Positions 27,750 to 35,978 of a DNA stretch of 64,000 nucleotides are shown here, one piece after another. The stretch covers positions 1 through 64,000 of the forward strand of contig NZ_SMKN01000002.1 of assembly GCF_004348675.1 (NCBI RefSeq), given 5' to 3'. This DNA is from Micromonospora sp. KC606 (GTDB lineage Bacteria; Actinomycetota; Actinomycetes; Mycobacteriales; Micromonosporaceae). How positions within the stretch are numbered: position 1 is the stretch's first letter; the number at the start of each line of letters is the position of its first letter. The notes under the pieces are model-generated. The model was given only the letters and a program-made list of their open reading frames with translations. It was not told the DNA's origin and ran no database searches. The translations under genes and the position numbers were made by a program.

Positions 27750-27904
27750 GGGCCGAGCATTACACGCAGGTCCGACAACTGGCCGTTCCTGGCGGTGGCG
27801 AATCCGGCCCGGTCGACATCGCAGCAGAAAGGGAGATCGCCGGAAAGATCAACACGTTCGGACGCGGGCGGGTTGGTAGCAGGCCAGGCCCGCGATCGAG
27901 ACTC

Positions 27905-28388
27905 GGCCGGTGGCCTTGCCGGACCCTTGTACCGGCAGCTCGCGACGCTGGTCCAGGGTGGGCTGCTCGACGTGGTCGAGGAGCACAAGGTGCGGGGCGC
28001 GGTCGAGCGGGTCTACGCGCTGCCCGACTCCGGTGCCGCGCTCGATGCCGCAGCCCTCGCCGCCGCCACGCCGAAGAATCATGAGCGTTACTTCACGGCG
28101 TTCGTGTCGAGCCTGCTGTCCGAGTTCACCCGCTACCTCAGCCGCGAGACGATCGACTTCGCCGCCGACGGCGTCGGGTACCACCAGCTCGTCATGCATC
28201 TGACCGATGCGGAGCTGGCGAGGTTCGCCGCCGATCTCAGCGCGCTGATCGGTCCACTGCTGAGCAGTGAGCCGGGAAACGGGAGGACAGCCCGGCTGTT
28301 GGCGACCGTCTTGCTGCCGGTGGGGCAGCCGGAACCGTTAGCACCACACAGGAGGCCCCGGAGGCCGCAGAGGGTCCGGCTGCGATGA
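27905..28388 (+). pseudogene. Winged-helix regulator lacking its DNA-binding N-terminus
   Basis: The sequence begins inside a winged helix (GPLYRQLATLVQGGLLDVVEE, matching the recognition-helix end of ArsR-like regulators). It continues through the family C-terminal domain (NHERYFTAFVSSLLSEFTRYL, then DFAADGVGYHQLVMHLTDAEL and ARLLATVLLPVGQPEP). The first 40 or so family residues are absent, and unrelated sequence precedes it. The frame is technically open upstream to about 27444, but that part shows no family similarity and overlaps the DUF1905 gene antisense. Confidence 0.6.
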
Positions 28389-28401
28389 AGGGGAGCGACT
28401 G

Positions 28402-28510
28402 ATGGGATCAATCACGGTTGCCGGCGACGCTGTCGACATCCGGTTCACCCGGTGGGAGCGGCTCTGCATCGGTCGGGAGCGGTTGATCGTCCCGCTCGCC
28501 GGCGTCCGGC
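28402..28510 (+). pseudogene. 5' fragment of a small PH-like domain protein
   Basis: ATG 28402 follows a good ribosome site (aaggggagc), 13 bases after the regulator stop. It encodes MGSITVAGDAVDIRFTRWER and then VPLAGVRR, the start of a small PH-like domain family often encoded after such regulators. Near 28510 the sequence changes to antisense of the AfsR-like pseudogene, so the gene is cut off. Confidence 0.4.
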
Positions 28511-29985
28511 GCCTGCTGGACCGTGTGACGGGTGTGGTGCTGATCGGCTTCGGGAAACGGACGATGGCGGTGATCCGGTCGACGTCGCCGCGTTCGGCGG
28601 CGGGGAGCGGCGTGCGGACCGTGTCGCGGGCCGCGGCGGCCACGCCGAGCATTCGAGCGGCCTGTGCGTGGGCGCCCGCGAGGGCCTTGGCTCCGGCGAG
28701 GCCCTCGCAGGCGAGGGCGAGCGCGCGCGGGTCGCCGGTGCGGCGGGCGTACGCGAGCCCTTCCCGGTGGAGTTTCCAGGCGGTGTCGGCGTCCCCGCGC
28801 TGTTCGGCGATGAAGCCGAGCTCGGCCAGGATGAACGCAACTCCGTGATCGCCTTCCCCACGGCGGCACCAGTCGAGCCAGGCACGGAGGTGGTTCTCGG
28901 CGTCGTCCAGCCTGCCTTGGCGCCGGGCCACCAGGCCCAGGCCGACCTCGGCGAATTCCTCACCACGCTGGTAGGCGTGCGCCGCGGCCAGCCGCCTGGC
29001 ACGTTCGTGGAGGTCCTCGGCGCGGTCGAGGTCGCCGGTGAGCAACGCGCTGCGGCCGAGCCGCGCCAGCATCTTGGACGCATCGTTCCAGAGCTCGAAG
29101 TCATGGGCGAGCCGATGGCCTTCCTGGCGCATGTGTTCGGCCGCACCGTAATCGCCGGTCATTTCGGCCAGGTCCCCCAGGGTGTATGCGGCCTGCAACT
29201 GGCCCCATCCATCGCCGAGTTCCTGGAAGAGCGCCCTCGCTTGCCGGGCGTCCGCGCGCGCCTGTCTCAGCTTGCCCTGGTGAAGGAAGACTTCAGCGCG
29301 GACCGACAGCGCCGCGGCGGCGCCCCAGCGGTCCCCCAGCGCGGCGAAGTCGGCGTGCGCCCGGTCGGCAAAATCGAGGGCCGCCGCCGGATCGCCGCAC
29401 GTAGGAACCAGAACCAGGCGAGTGCGTTGACCAGCCGCAGCGCCGTGTCGGCGACCTCGCGGCGGACGGCGTACGCGAGGGCGGAGCGGATGTTCGCGGC
29501 CTCAGCCTCCAGGCGTCCCAACCACAGCCTCTGTTCGCGGCACCGAAGTCTGGAATCGGCGTGTTCGGCGAAATCGACGTAGTAGGCGAGGTGACGTTCC
29601 CGCGTGCGCCGGTCGTCTTCGCCGTCAGCCTTGGCCAGCCGTTCAACGCAGTAGGCGGCGACCGACTCCAGCAGCCGGTACCGGCCATCCTGCAGGTTCA
29701 CCAGTGACCGGTCGACCAGCTGTCCGAGCAGGTCGAGGACCTCGTCACGGCGCACCCGCCCGCCAGCGCACACCGCCTCGGCGGCCTCCAGCGTGCAGCC
29801 GTCGGCGCATGCGGCCAGGCGGCGCAGCACGATCTGCTCCGCCTCGCTGAGTAGGCCCCAGCTCCAGTCGATGGCCGCGCGCAGCGTGCGCTGTCGTGTC
29901 GGGGCAGCACGCAGGGTGGCGGTGAGCACCCGGAACCGGTTGTCGAGCCGGGCCGCGAGGTCCGCCAGGAACGGGCGGGTCGGAT
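28510..29985 (-). pseudogene. Truncated, frameshifted AfsR/LAL-type regulator (winged-helix and TPR part)
   Basis: From 29985 leftward the sequence matches the region after the NTPase of BTAD/LuxR-type regulators: FLADLAARLDNRFRVL, TLRAAIDWSWGLLSEAEQIV and YRLLESVAAYCVERLA. A frameshift near 29400 moves the TPR region to another frame (DRWGAAAALSVRAEVFLHQG). That frame continues through tetratricopeptide repeats to LGVAAAARDTVRTPLP...RGDVDRITAIVRFP near 28560. The DNA-binding and NB-ARC parts are missing at the 5' side and the natural end is lost. It is non-functional. Confidence 0.7.
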
Positions 29986-30052
29986 CGGTGCCGAAGTACC
30001 GGTCGATGACATGCGCGACGGTGGCGCGTTGGAAGTCTTTCAAGTCGGCCAT
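29985..30052 (-). pseudogene. 5' fragment of a SNF2/DEAD-type helicase gene
   Basis: ATG 30052 starts MADLKDFQRATVAHVIDRYF then GTDPTRPFL, the characteristic opening of bacterial SNF2-type helicases just before motif I. It is fused in frame to the AfsR-like pseudogene at about 29985, where motif I (xDExGLGKT) should follow but does not. Only about 22 helicase codons remain. Confidence 0.4.
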
Positions 30053-30084
30053 GACCGGCCCGGCGTCGTACCGGTTCACGCGCG

Positions 30085-30180
30085 CACCGTGAGTTGCTCG
30101 AGGAGCTACGGCGGGCTGGGCGAGTGCGCTACGAGATCCACACCAACGCGACGCTCATCCACGAGCGGTGGTGCGCCGCC
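30085..30180 (+). pseudogene. Radical-SAM protein, internal fragment
   Basis: Frame HRELLEELRRAGRVRYEIHT then NATLIHERWCAA matches the segment of anaerobic sulfatase-maturase-like radical-SAM proteins that follows the CxxxCxxC cluster (IHTNATLI...W). Neither the iron-sulphur motif nor the C-terminus is nearby. This is a fragment at another recombination junction. Confidence 0.35.
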
Positions 30181-30248
30181 CGCCACCCTCGGCGCCGCGG
30201 ATCAGGCATGGCACTCCGTCCGTGTCGCGGCGGGGCCTCGCGGCCGGA

Positions 30249-31121
30249 CTACGTCGCGCAGATGGCGTGGACGCGGGCGGTCCAGTTGCCGTCGTAACGG
30301 CTCAGGTCCTCGCGGGCCTCGAGCCGGACGTGGTCCAGCGGCTGCGCCGGATACAGGGCGATCATCGCGGCCTCGCCTACGGGCGCGGTCAGGCTCGCCC
30401 CCAGTCCGTGCACCCTCGTACCGGTCGGGCACGTGACGCCGACCGTCTTGTCCAGCGAGTCGCCGGGCGAGGCGGCCGACACCAGGGTGAGCCCGGGGAT
30501 CGGGTCGGCGCACACCGCGAAGGCTTCGACGCCCCACGGGATCGGCCACGTCGTCTCGGCCTCGAACGCCGCCACCCGGACGCTGGTGAGCGACGCGGAT
30601 GGAACGATGTCATCGAGCACCACGAACCCGAACGCCGGATGGATCTGGCCACCGGCGCCGATCACCCGCTTGCCGGCCGGGCAGGACACGGTGACGCCGC
30701 GGCTGCTGGTCAGACTCCGTGCGGTGGAGGCGGACACGTACTCCAGGCCGGCGGGGGCGGAGCCGCAGATTCCGTAGGCGACCACGAACCAGTCACCGCC
30801 GAAACCGGTGCGGTCGGGGCGGGTCGTCACCGAGGCGTTCACGTGGAAGTAGTCCCCGGTGGGGGTGCTCACCGGTTTCATGGTGTCCACGATGACTTCC
30901 CGGCCGCCGCCGCCGACGTACGCGCCGCCGCCGAGGATCCGCCGCCCCGGCGGGCAGTGCACCAGCTGCGTCTTGCCCAGGTTGCTGTTGACCGCGCTCG
31001 TGGCGGTGACGAACGTCATCGACGGCACCGCGTGCGCCGGGACGGCTGGACTCACCGCGACAACGCCCGCCAGCATCACCAGCACACCGGCGCTCAGCAG
31101 CCGCCGGCCGATTCGGTACAC
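30249..31121 (-). CDS. Secreted protein with three CPxGxRVxGxGA repeats
   Basis: GTG 31121 is preferred because aaggaga lies immediately upstream, giving 290 residues. A Sec signal peptide is clear (LLSAGVLVMLAGVVAVSPAVPAHA, split near residue 31). The mature part has three repeats of about 85 residues, each opening with FVTATSAVNS-, YVSASTARSL- or LVSAASPGDS-like strands. Each repeat then has a cysteine motif (CPPGRRILGGGA, CPAGKRVIGAGG, CPTGTRVHGLGA). A second cysteine closes each repeat (YGICG, FAVCA, HAICAT), suggesting one disulphide per repeat. The function is unknown. It is the last gene of a three-gene surface operon. Confidence 0.75.
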   Translation of the reverse strand: MYRIGRRLLSAGVLVMLAGVVAVSPAVPAHAVPSMTFVTATSAVNSNLGKTQLVHCPPGRRILGGGAYVGGGGREVIVDTMKPVSTPTGDYFHVNASVTTRPDRTGFGGDWFVVAYGICGSAPAGLEYVSASTARSLTSSRGVTVSCPAGKRVIGAGGQIHPAFGFVVLDDIVPSASLTSVRVAAFEAETTWPIPWGVEAFAVCADPIPGLTLVSAASPGDSLDKTVGVTCPTGTRVHGLGASLTAPVGEAAMIALYPAQPLDHVRLEAREDLSRYDGNWTARVHAICAT

Positions 31122-31145
31122 CCGGTCTCCTTGTCGCAAGCCCGT

Positions 31146-31802
31146 CTACCGGCGCCGCAGCCGGTAGAGCACTGTGGTCGGTGTGGCGACGACGAGGAAG
31201 ACGACGCCCGCGGCGTAGGCGAGCGGCATCACGCGGAGGGCACCGGCGACCCACGCCGCCATGAAGCTGATGACGGACATCCAGCACAGCGTCAGGAACA
31301 GCACCCGCGACGGCGTCGTAGCGGGGCGGGTGGCCGCCTCCCGGGCGGCGGCGGCCTGGCCGGCGGCGCCGAGCATCAGGTTCGGCGCGGCGGCGCCCAA
31401 GGCCGCCGCCAGGCCGGGCCCGAACGCTTCGGGACCCCGCCGGTCGCCCTCGACGATTCCGTGTACGACTGCCACCCCGCCGTGCGACAACAGCAGCTCC
31501 AGCCCGCCGGCCGCGCCGAGCCGGTCGACCGCGAGGCGCAGCGCGTCGACGAAGTCACGCTCCTCCCGTGCCGCCTGTTCGACATCGCGGGCGAACGTGC
31601 GGCGCGCCTTGCCGCTGCGAGGGCTCTGCGCCAGGTACGCGGCGCCGAGGGCGTCGTCGTCGTCCAGTTCGTGCCGGACCAACTCGTACAGCTGCCGGAC
31701 GTTTTCGGCCAGCCGCGGATCGGGCAGCGTCCGTCCGGACTGGAGCCAGGCGGTCACGTACGCCGTTGCCGTCACGGCATATCCGGGAAGTTCGCGCGTC
31801 AT
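31146..31802 (-). CDS. Unknown protein with two C-terminal membrane helices
   Basis: A 218-residue protein with a soluble helical N-terminal part (TAWLQSGRTLPDPRLAENV, RTFARDVEQAAREERDFVDAL). Two hydrophobic helices lie near the C-terminus (VLFLTLCWMSVISFMAAWV and VMPLAYAAGVVFLVVAT), followed by a basic tail (LYRLRRR). No known domain is recognised. It lies 18 bases after the LPXTG-protein gene and 24 bases before the secreted repeat-protein gene, so the three probably form one surface-related operon. Confidence 0.6.
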   Translation of the reverse strand: MTRELPGYAVTATAYVTAWLQSGRTLPDPRLAENVRQLYELVRHELDDDDALGAAYLAQSPRSGKARRTFARDVEQAAREERDFVDALRLAVDRLGAAGGLELLLSHGGVAVVHGIVEGDRRGPEAFGPGLAAALGAAAPNLMLGAAGQAAAAREAATRPATTPSRVLFLTLCWMSVISFMAAWVAGALRVMPLAYAAGVVFLVVATPTTVLYRLRRR

Positions 31803-31820
31803 CGTCTGCTCGCCGCGCTC

Positions 31821-32888
31821 TCAGCTCGGCTCGGAGAACCGGATCCGGCGGCGCCGGGCGAGCAGCAGGACCGCGGTACCGGCGGCGAGCAGGGCGCCCC
31901 CGGCCGCGAGCAGCGCGATGGCCGGCGCTCCTGTGACCGGCAGGCCACCACCGGCACCAGGGTCGCCGGCCGGGTCGCTGGGGGCGGTGCTCGGGTCGGT
32001 GGGGCCGCCCGGCGTCGGTGACCCGCAGACCCTCGCTGCGACGGTGTGCCGGGCGAGGTCCAGCCCGAGTTCCGCGTTTCGGACCACCACGACGGCGCCG
32101 ACGGCGGCCGGCTCGGTGAACGTGTCGCGGGCACCGGCGGAGACCCACCGGTGTGTGGTGGCGGCGCCGTCGACCAGGACGCTGATCCGGACGGCGCCCT
32201 CGGCGCGGTTGATCAGGTCGATCTGGACGCCGGCACAGGCGTCGGCGATCCGCACCGCGACCGCCTCCGGGCCGCAGCCCGCGGGTTGCCGGTAGGTGCC
32301 CACCATCCAGGTCACCTGCTCCGGCCCCGGTTCCCCGCTGGCCAGCAGGTAGTTGTCGCCGTCGGCGAGCCGGCGTACGAGCGTCACCCGACCCGGAGCC
32401 AGCGGCCCCAGCTCTTCCGGGGTCGGGTGCGTCGGGGAGAATAGCCGCAACCCGGTGATCGGGGTGGTTCCCTCGTTCGCCAGGTGCAGCTCGAGCACGT
32501 GGCAGTGGGCGTCGGCGGTGACCGTCAGCCGGGGCGCGTCCGCGCACCCGTCCGGCGCGCGGAACACCAGATTCCGGTCCGGCAGCCCGGTTCGCTGGAT
32601 CACGAAGGTGTCCCGGTCGGTCGCGCCGTACCGGCGGTTGCCGCGCTCGCGCATCTCGAACCGGTCGATCGCCACGCCGTTGCGCAGCACGGTCGTCGCC
32701 CAGGTCTCGTCGCCGCCGATCGTGCCGGTGTCCCAGCTGAACACCGCGACGCCGCACTGTTCGGACATCGTGATCTCGGGTGAGTCGGCCTGCGCGGCGG
32801 ACGCCGCGCCCCCGACCAGGGCACCGGCGAACAGAACAGCCGCGCCCGAGGCAACGAGCAGGCGACGCAGCAGGAGGGGGACACGCAT
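31821..32888 (-). CDS. Sortase-anchored (LPVTG) cell-surface protein
   Basis: A 355-residue protein with an N-terminal signal peptide (RRLLVASGAAVLFAGALVGG, cleavage after about residue 34). The C-terminus is a classic sorting signal: LPVTG, a hydrophobic helix (ALLAAGGALLAAGTAVLLL) and a positively charged tail (ARRRRIRF). A Pro/Gly/Asp-rich spacer lies before LPVTG. The body contains two or three beta-sandwich-like segments with paired cysteines. Sortase would attach it to peptidoglycan; no sortase gene is in the window. The ligand or role is unknown. Confidence 0.8.
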   Translation of the reverse strand: MRVPLLLRRLLVASGAAVLFAGALVGGAASAAQADSPEITMSEQCGVAVFSWDTGTIGGDETWATTVLRNGVAIDRFEMRERGNRRYGATDRDTFVIQRTGLPDRNLVFRAPDGCADAPRLTVTADAHCHVLELHLANEGTTPITGLRLFSPTHPTPEELGPLAPGRVTLVRRLADGDNYLLASGEPGPEQVTWMVGTYRQPAGCGPEAVAVRIADACAGVQIDLINRAEGAVRISVLVDGAATTHRWVSAGARDTFTEPAAVGAVVVVRNAELGLDLARHTVAARVCGSPTPGGPTDPSTAPSDPAGDPGAGGGLPVTGAPAIALLAAGGALLAAGTAVLLLARRRRIRFSEPS

Positions 32889-33024
32889 CAGCGAGCAACC
32901 TTCGACCGTACGACACGGGTGGGCGACGGCGACGTGCGCGCCGCGCCCCGGACCGGGCTACTCCAGCACAGGACCGCGCCGGTGGCATGAGTCCCGGGGC
33001 ACTCAGATCGCGGTGGGCGGGTAC

Positions 33025-35688
33025 TCAGCCGAGGGCCTGCCGCAGCTCGGCCCGCCCGGACACGCCGAGCTTCCCGTACGCGCGGTGCAGGTGGTTCTCC
33101 ACGGTCCGTTCGGCCACGTGCAGGCGGCCGGCGATGGCTCGGGTGGGCTCGCCCCGCACGGCGGCCAGCACGACCTCCCGTTCCCGGTCGGTCAACCCCA
33201 GCAGCGGGCCGGCCGTGGCCAGCGCGGGCGTGGCCGCCGGTTCGCCGGCGGCCAGCCGCAGTTCGGCGATCAGGCGGGCCCGGGCCGCCGCCCGCGGCTC
33301 GCCGGCCCGTCGCCACGCCGCGGCCGCCAGGGTCGCCGCCTCCGCGGCGTGCAGGGTCATGCCGTAACCGGCGAATCGCTGGGCGACCCCGAGCAACGCT
33401 TCCGGATCGGCCGCCGCGGCGGCCGCGGCGTACCGGACGACCAGCTCGCCCAGGCTCCACCCGGCCGGTGGCGGGTACCCGGCCAGCAGCCGCGCGGCGA
33501 GGTCGGCTTCGCCCAGCCGGACCAGGTCCAGGGCGCCGAGAGTGGCGGCGCCGAGCGCGCCGCCCGCGCCGTGGCGGGCGATCTCGTCGCCGAGCACAGT
33601 ACGCACGGCCACCGCGTCGGCCTGGACGCTGGCCTGCCACGCCCGGGCGCGGGCCACCTCCATCTCGAACAGCAGGTTGCTGTGCGGCCCGCCGCGGCAG
33701 CGGTCCAGATCGGCGGTGGCCGCGGCCAGCTCGTGCTCGTCGCCGCGCTGGGCGGCGGCCTGGACGCGGACCGCGGCCGCCCATCGACGGACCGGCCGCT
33801 GCGGTCCCTCGGCGACGACGAAGGACTCCTTGGCCCAGCGCAGCGCGGTCGCCGGTCGTCCCAGCATCAGGCCCACCATGCCGAGCGCGAAGGCGCCCAG
33901 TGCCTGCGCGGTCCGGTCCGGCGGATGCAGGCTCGCCTCGTAGCACGCCTGGATCTGGGCGAATCCGCCGGCCGGGTCACCGAGCACGCACCGCATCCAG
34001 CCGCCGGCCGGCCGCATGCTGTCGGCGTGCACCCGGCCCGAGCCGGTGTGCCGGGCGGCCAGCGGCACCGCTCGCCCGATGACGTCGGCCGCCTCGGCGT
34101 ACCGGCCGGCGAGCATCAGCGCCGCGCCGGCCGCGCTGGCCGCCGCCACCCGCGTCTCGACGACTTCCGCCTCCTGTCGCGCCGAATCCGGCGTTGCCGC
34201 CTCGAACAGGGCCAGCGCCGCGCCGACGCTGGAGCAGTCCAGCCCGTACGAGCGCAGATAGAGACGCGAAACCTCGAGCTGTCCAGCCGATGCCGGCACA
34301 TCCGCCGCGGCCGCGTCGATGACCGCCCGCGCGGCCGCCAGGTCGTCGGCGTGGTGGGCGAGCGCGGCGGCGTGCTGGACGGCCACTTCCACCCGCTCGG
34401 TGTCGTTCGTGGCCTTGCCGGCCAGGTCGGCGCACCGCTCCAGCGCCTCGTCGATGTGCCCGAGGCACAGCATCGCGCGTACCTCGGTCAGCCCCGCCGC
34501 GATGCCAGCTCCGCTGTCGTAGGCGTGCCGGGCCAGCCGCTCGGCCAACGCGTACTCCCGAATCAGCGCGGCCTGGTCGGCGGCCTGGAGCATCCGCTGC
34601 GGGTGGACCGTGCCACCCCCGTCGAGGCGCCAGATCGCGGTCCGCATGACGTCCTCGCTGCGCCGCGCGCCCGTGCCGTCGAGGGCGTCGGCCAACCGCC
34701 GGCTGTGCCGCAGCCGCGCCAGCTCCGGCAGATCGGCGCGCAGCAACTCGCCGTACAGGGGATGGCTGAGCCGGGCCGCGCGGCGACGCCCGGTGGTGCC
34801 GACCGTGACGAGCCCACGGCGCTCCAGCTCCTCCAGCGTGGACTCACCGGCCAACTCGGCCGCGACCGGTAGCGGCAGCGGCTCACCGAGCGCGAGGGTC
34901 TCCAAGGCGTCCCGCTCGGCCGGATCCCGTACGGCGAGCCGGTCGCGGAGCAACTCGACCAGCCGAGGCGCCCGGCTCAGCGGCGCGGTCAGCCGCCAGA
35001 CCCCGTCCACCCGGCCCAGACCGCCGCTGTCCGAGGCCGAGATCAACAACTCGCGCAGAAAGAGCGGGTTGCCTCCGGTGGCCTCACGGAGCTGGCGCAG
35101 CGTGCGGCCCTCGACGGGCCCGCCCAACGCGGCGCCGATCAGCGCGTCGGTCTCCGCTGGGGTCAGCGCGTCCAGGTCCACCCGCAGCACACCGCGGTCT
35201 TTCCACAGCGCGGTCACCGGGCCGGGCACGGCCGCTTCCGCGCGCACGGTGGCCAGCAGCGTGACCGCACGCTCGGCCACGAGCTGGTGGATGACGATCG
35301 CGGAGATCTCATCGAGCTCGTGCAGGTCGTCGACCAGAAGCACCGTACGCGGCCCCTGTGTGAGCCCGCGCAGCACGTGCAGCCCACGCTCGACCAGGCC
35401 AGCCCGTACCGCCCCGTCCGGGGGTTGGGCGCCGCTCGGTGCCGGCAGCAGACCGGCGAGCCCGCTCAGCGGCAGGCGGGAGCTGGCCGCGGCCGGCCGG
35501 GCCACGAGCATCCGGTGGCCGGCCGCCTCGGCGCCGGAGGCCACCTCCTCGGCCAGCCGGGTCTTGCCCACGCCCGGCGGCCCGGCGATCAGGGCACCGG
35601 CATGGTCCGCGCCGCGTACCGCCCGGGTCACCGCCACCAGTTCGCGGTCGCGCCCGATCAGCGGGAGCGCGTCCAGGCGGGGCAACAT
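33025..35688 (-). CDS. LAL-type (large ATP-binding LuxR) transcriptional regulator
   Basis: ATG 35688 gives 887 residues (MLPRLDALPLIGRDREL); GTG 35736 is the alternative start. The N-terminal AAA/STAND ATPase has Walker A IAGPPGVGKTRL near residue 35 and Walker B TVLLVDDLHEL near 115. A long TPR-like middle follows. The C-terminal LuxR helix-turn-helix is intact (LTDREREVVLAAVRGEPTRA...VENHLHRAYGKLGVSGR). LAL proteins activate metabolic or secondary-metabolite operons in response to small ligands. Its targets are unknown; the surface operon just downstream is one candidate. Confidence 0.9.
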   Translation of the reverse strand: MLPRLDALPLIGRDRELVAVTRAVRGADHAGALIAGPPGVGKTRLAEEVASGAEAAGHRMLVARPAAASSRLPLSGLAGLLPAPSGAQPPDGAVRAGLVERGLHVLRGLTQGPRTVLLVDDLHELDEISAIVIHQLVAERAVTLLATVRAEAAVPGPVTALWKDRGVLRVDLDALTPAETDALIGAALGGPVEGRTLRQLREATGGNPLFLRELLISASDSGGLGRVDGVWRLTAPLSRAPRLVELLRDRLAVRDPAERDALETLALGEPLPLPVAAELAGESTLEELERRGLVTVGTTGRRRAARLSHPLYGELLRADLPELARLRHSRRLADALDGTGARRSEDVMRTAIWRLDGGGTVHPQRMLQAADQAALIREYALAERLARHAYDSGAGIAAGLTEVRAMLCLGHIDEALERCADLAGKATNDTERVEVAVQHAAALAHHADDLAAARAVIDAAAADVPASAGQLEVSRLYLRSYGLDCSSVGAALALFEAATPDSARQEAEVVETRVAAASAAGAALMLAGRYAEAADVIGRAVPLAARHTGSGRVHADSMRPAGGWMRCVLGDPAGGFAQIQACYEASLHPPDRTAQALGAFALGMVGLMLGRPATALRWAKESFVVAEGPQRPVRRWAAAVRVQAAAQRGDEHELAAATADLDRCRGGPHSNLLFEMEVARARAWQASVQADAVAVRTVLGDEIARHGAGGALGAATLGALDLVRLGEADLAARLLAGYPPPAGWSLGELVVRYAAAAAAADPEALLGVAQRFAGYGMTLHAAEAATLAAAAWRRAGEPRAAARARLIAELRLAAGEPAATPALATAGPLLGLTDREREVVLAAVRGEPTRAIAGRLHVAERTVENHLHRAYGKLGVSGRAELRQALG

Positions 35689-35978
35689 GCCGGCAGAGTA
35701 GCGTCCGCCCGCATCGTGGCTCGAACCGCTGGTCACTGCCGTTCGAGTCGACGTTGGACGGCGTCGCCTAGCCTGCGACCGACGAACACCACCAGGCCGG
35801 ACCCGTGGCTCCTACCGTGACCTGATCCCACTGTTGCCACGCCTCGGCAGCGACGACCACCACCAAGATCAACCACAGTAGGATGTCCCGCACAGCCACC
35901 CGGCCCCAAGGAAGCCCGAACATCCGGCCAACGTACGGATCCCGGTGAGCGTGGGTTACTGGCGCTGGCTTGCCGAGA

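Noticed and set aside
30168-32021. Open frame of 617 codons on the plus strand
   Set aside because: Antisense to the secreted and membrane protein genes, whose signal peptide, helices and repeats are convincing.
32353-34872. Open frame of 839 codons on the plus strand
   Set aside because: It runs antisense through the LPXTG gene and the LAL regulator, has low-complexity Gly/Arg/Gln composition and no domain.
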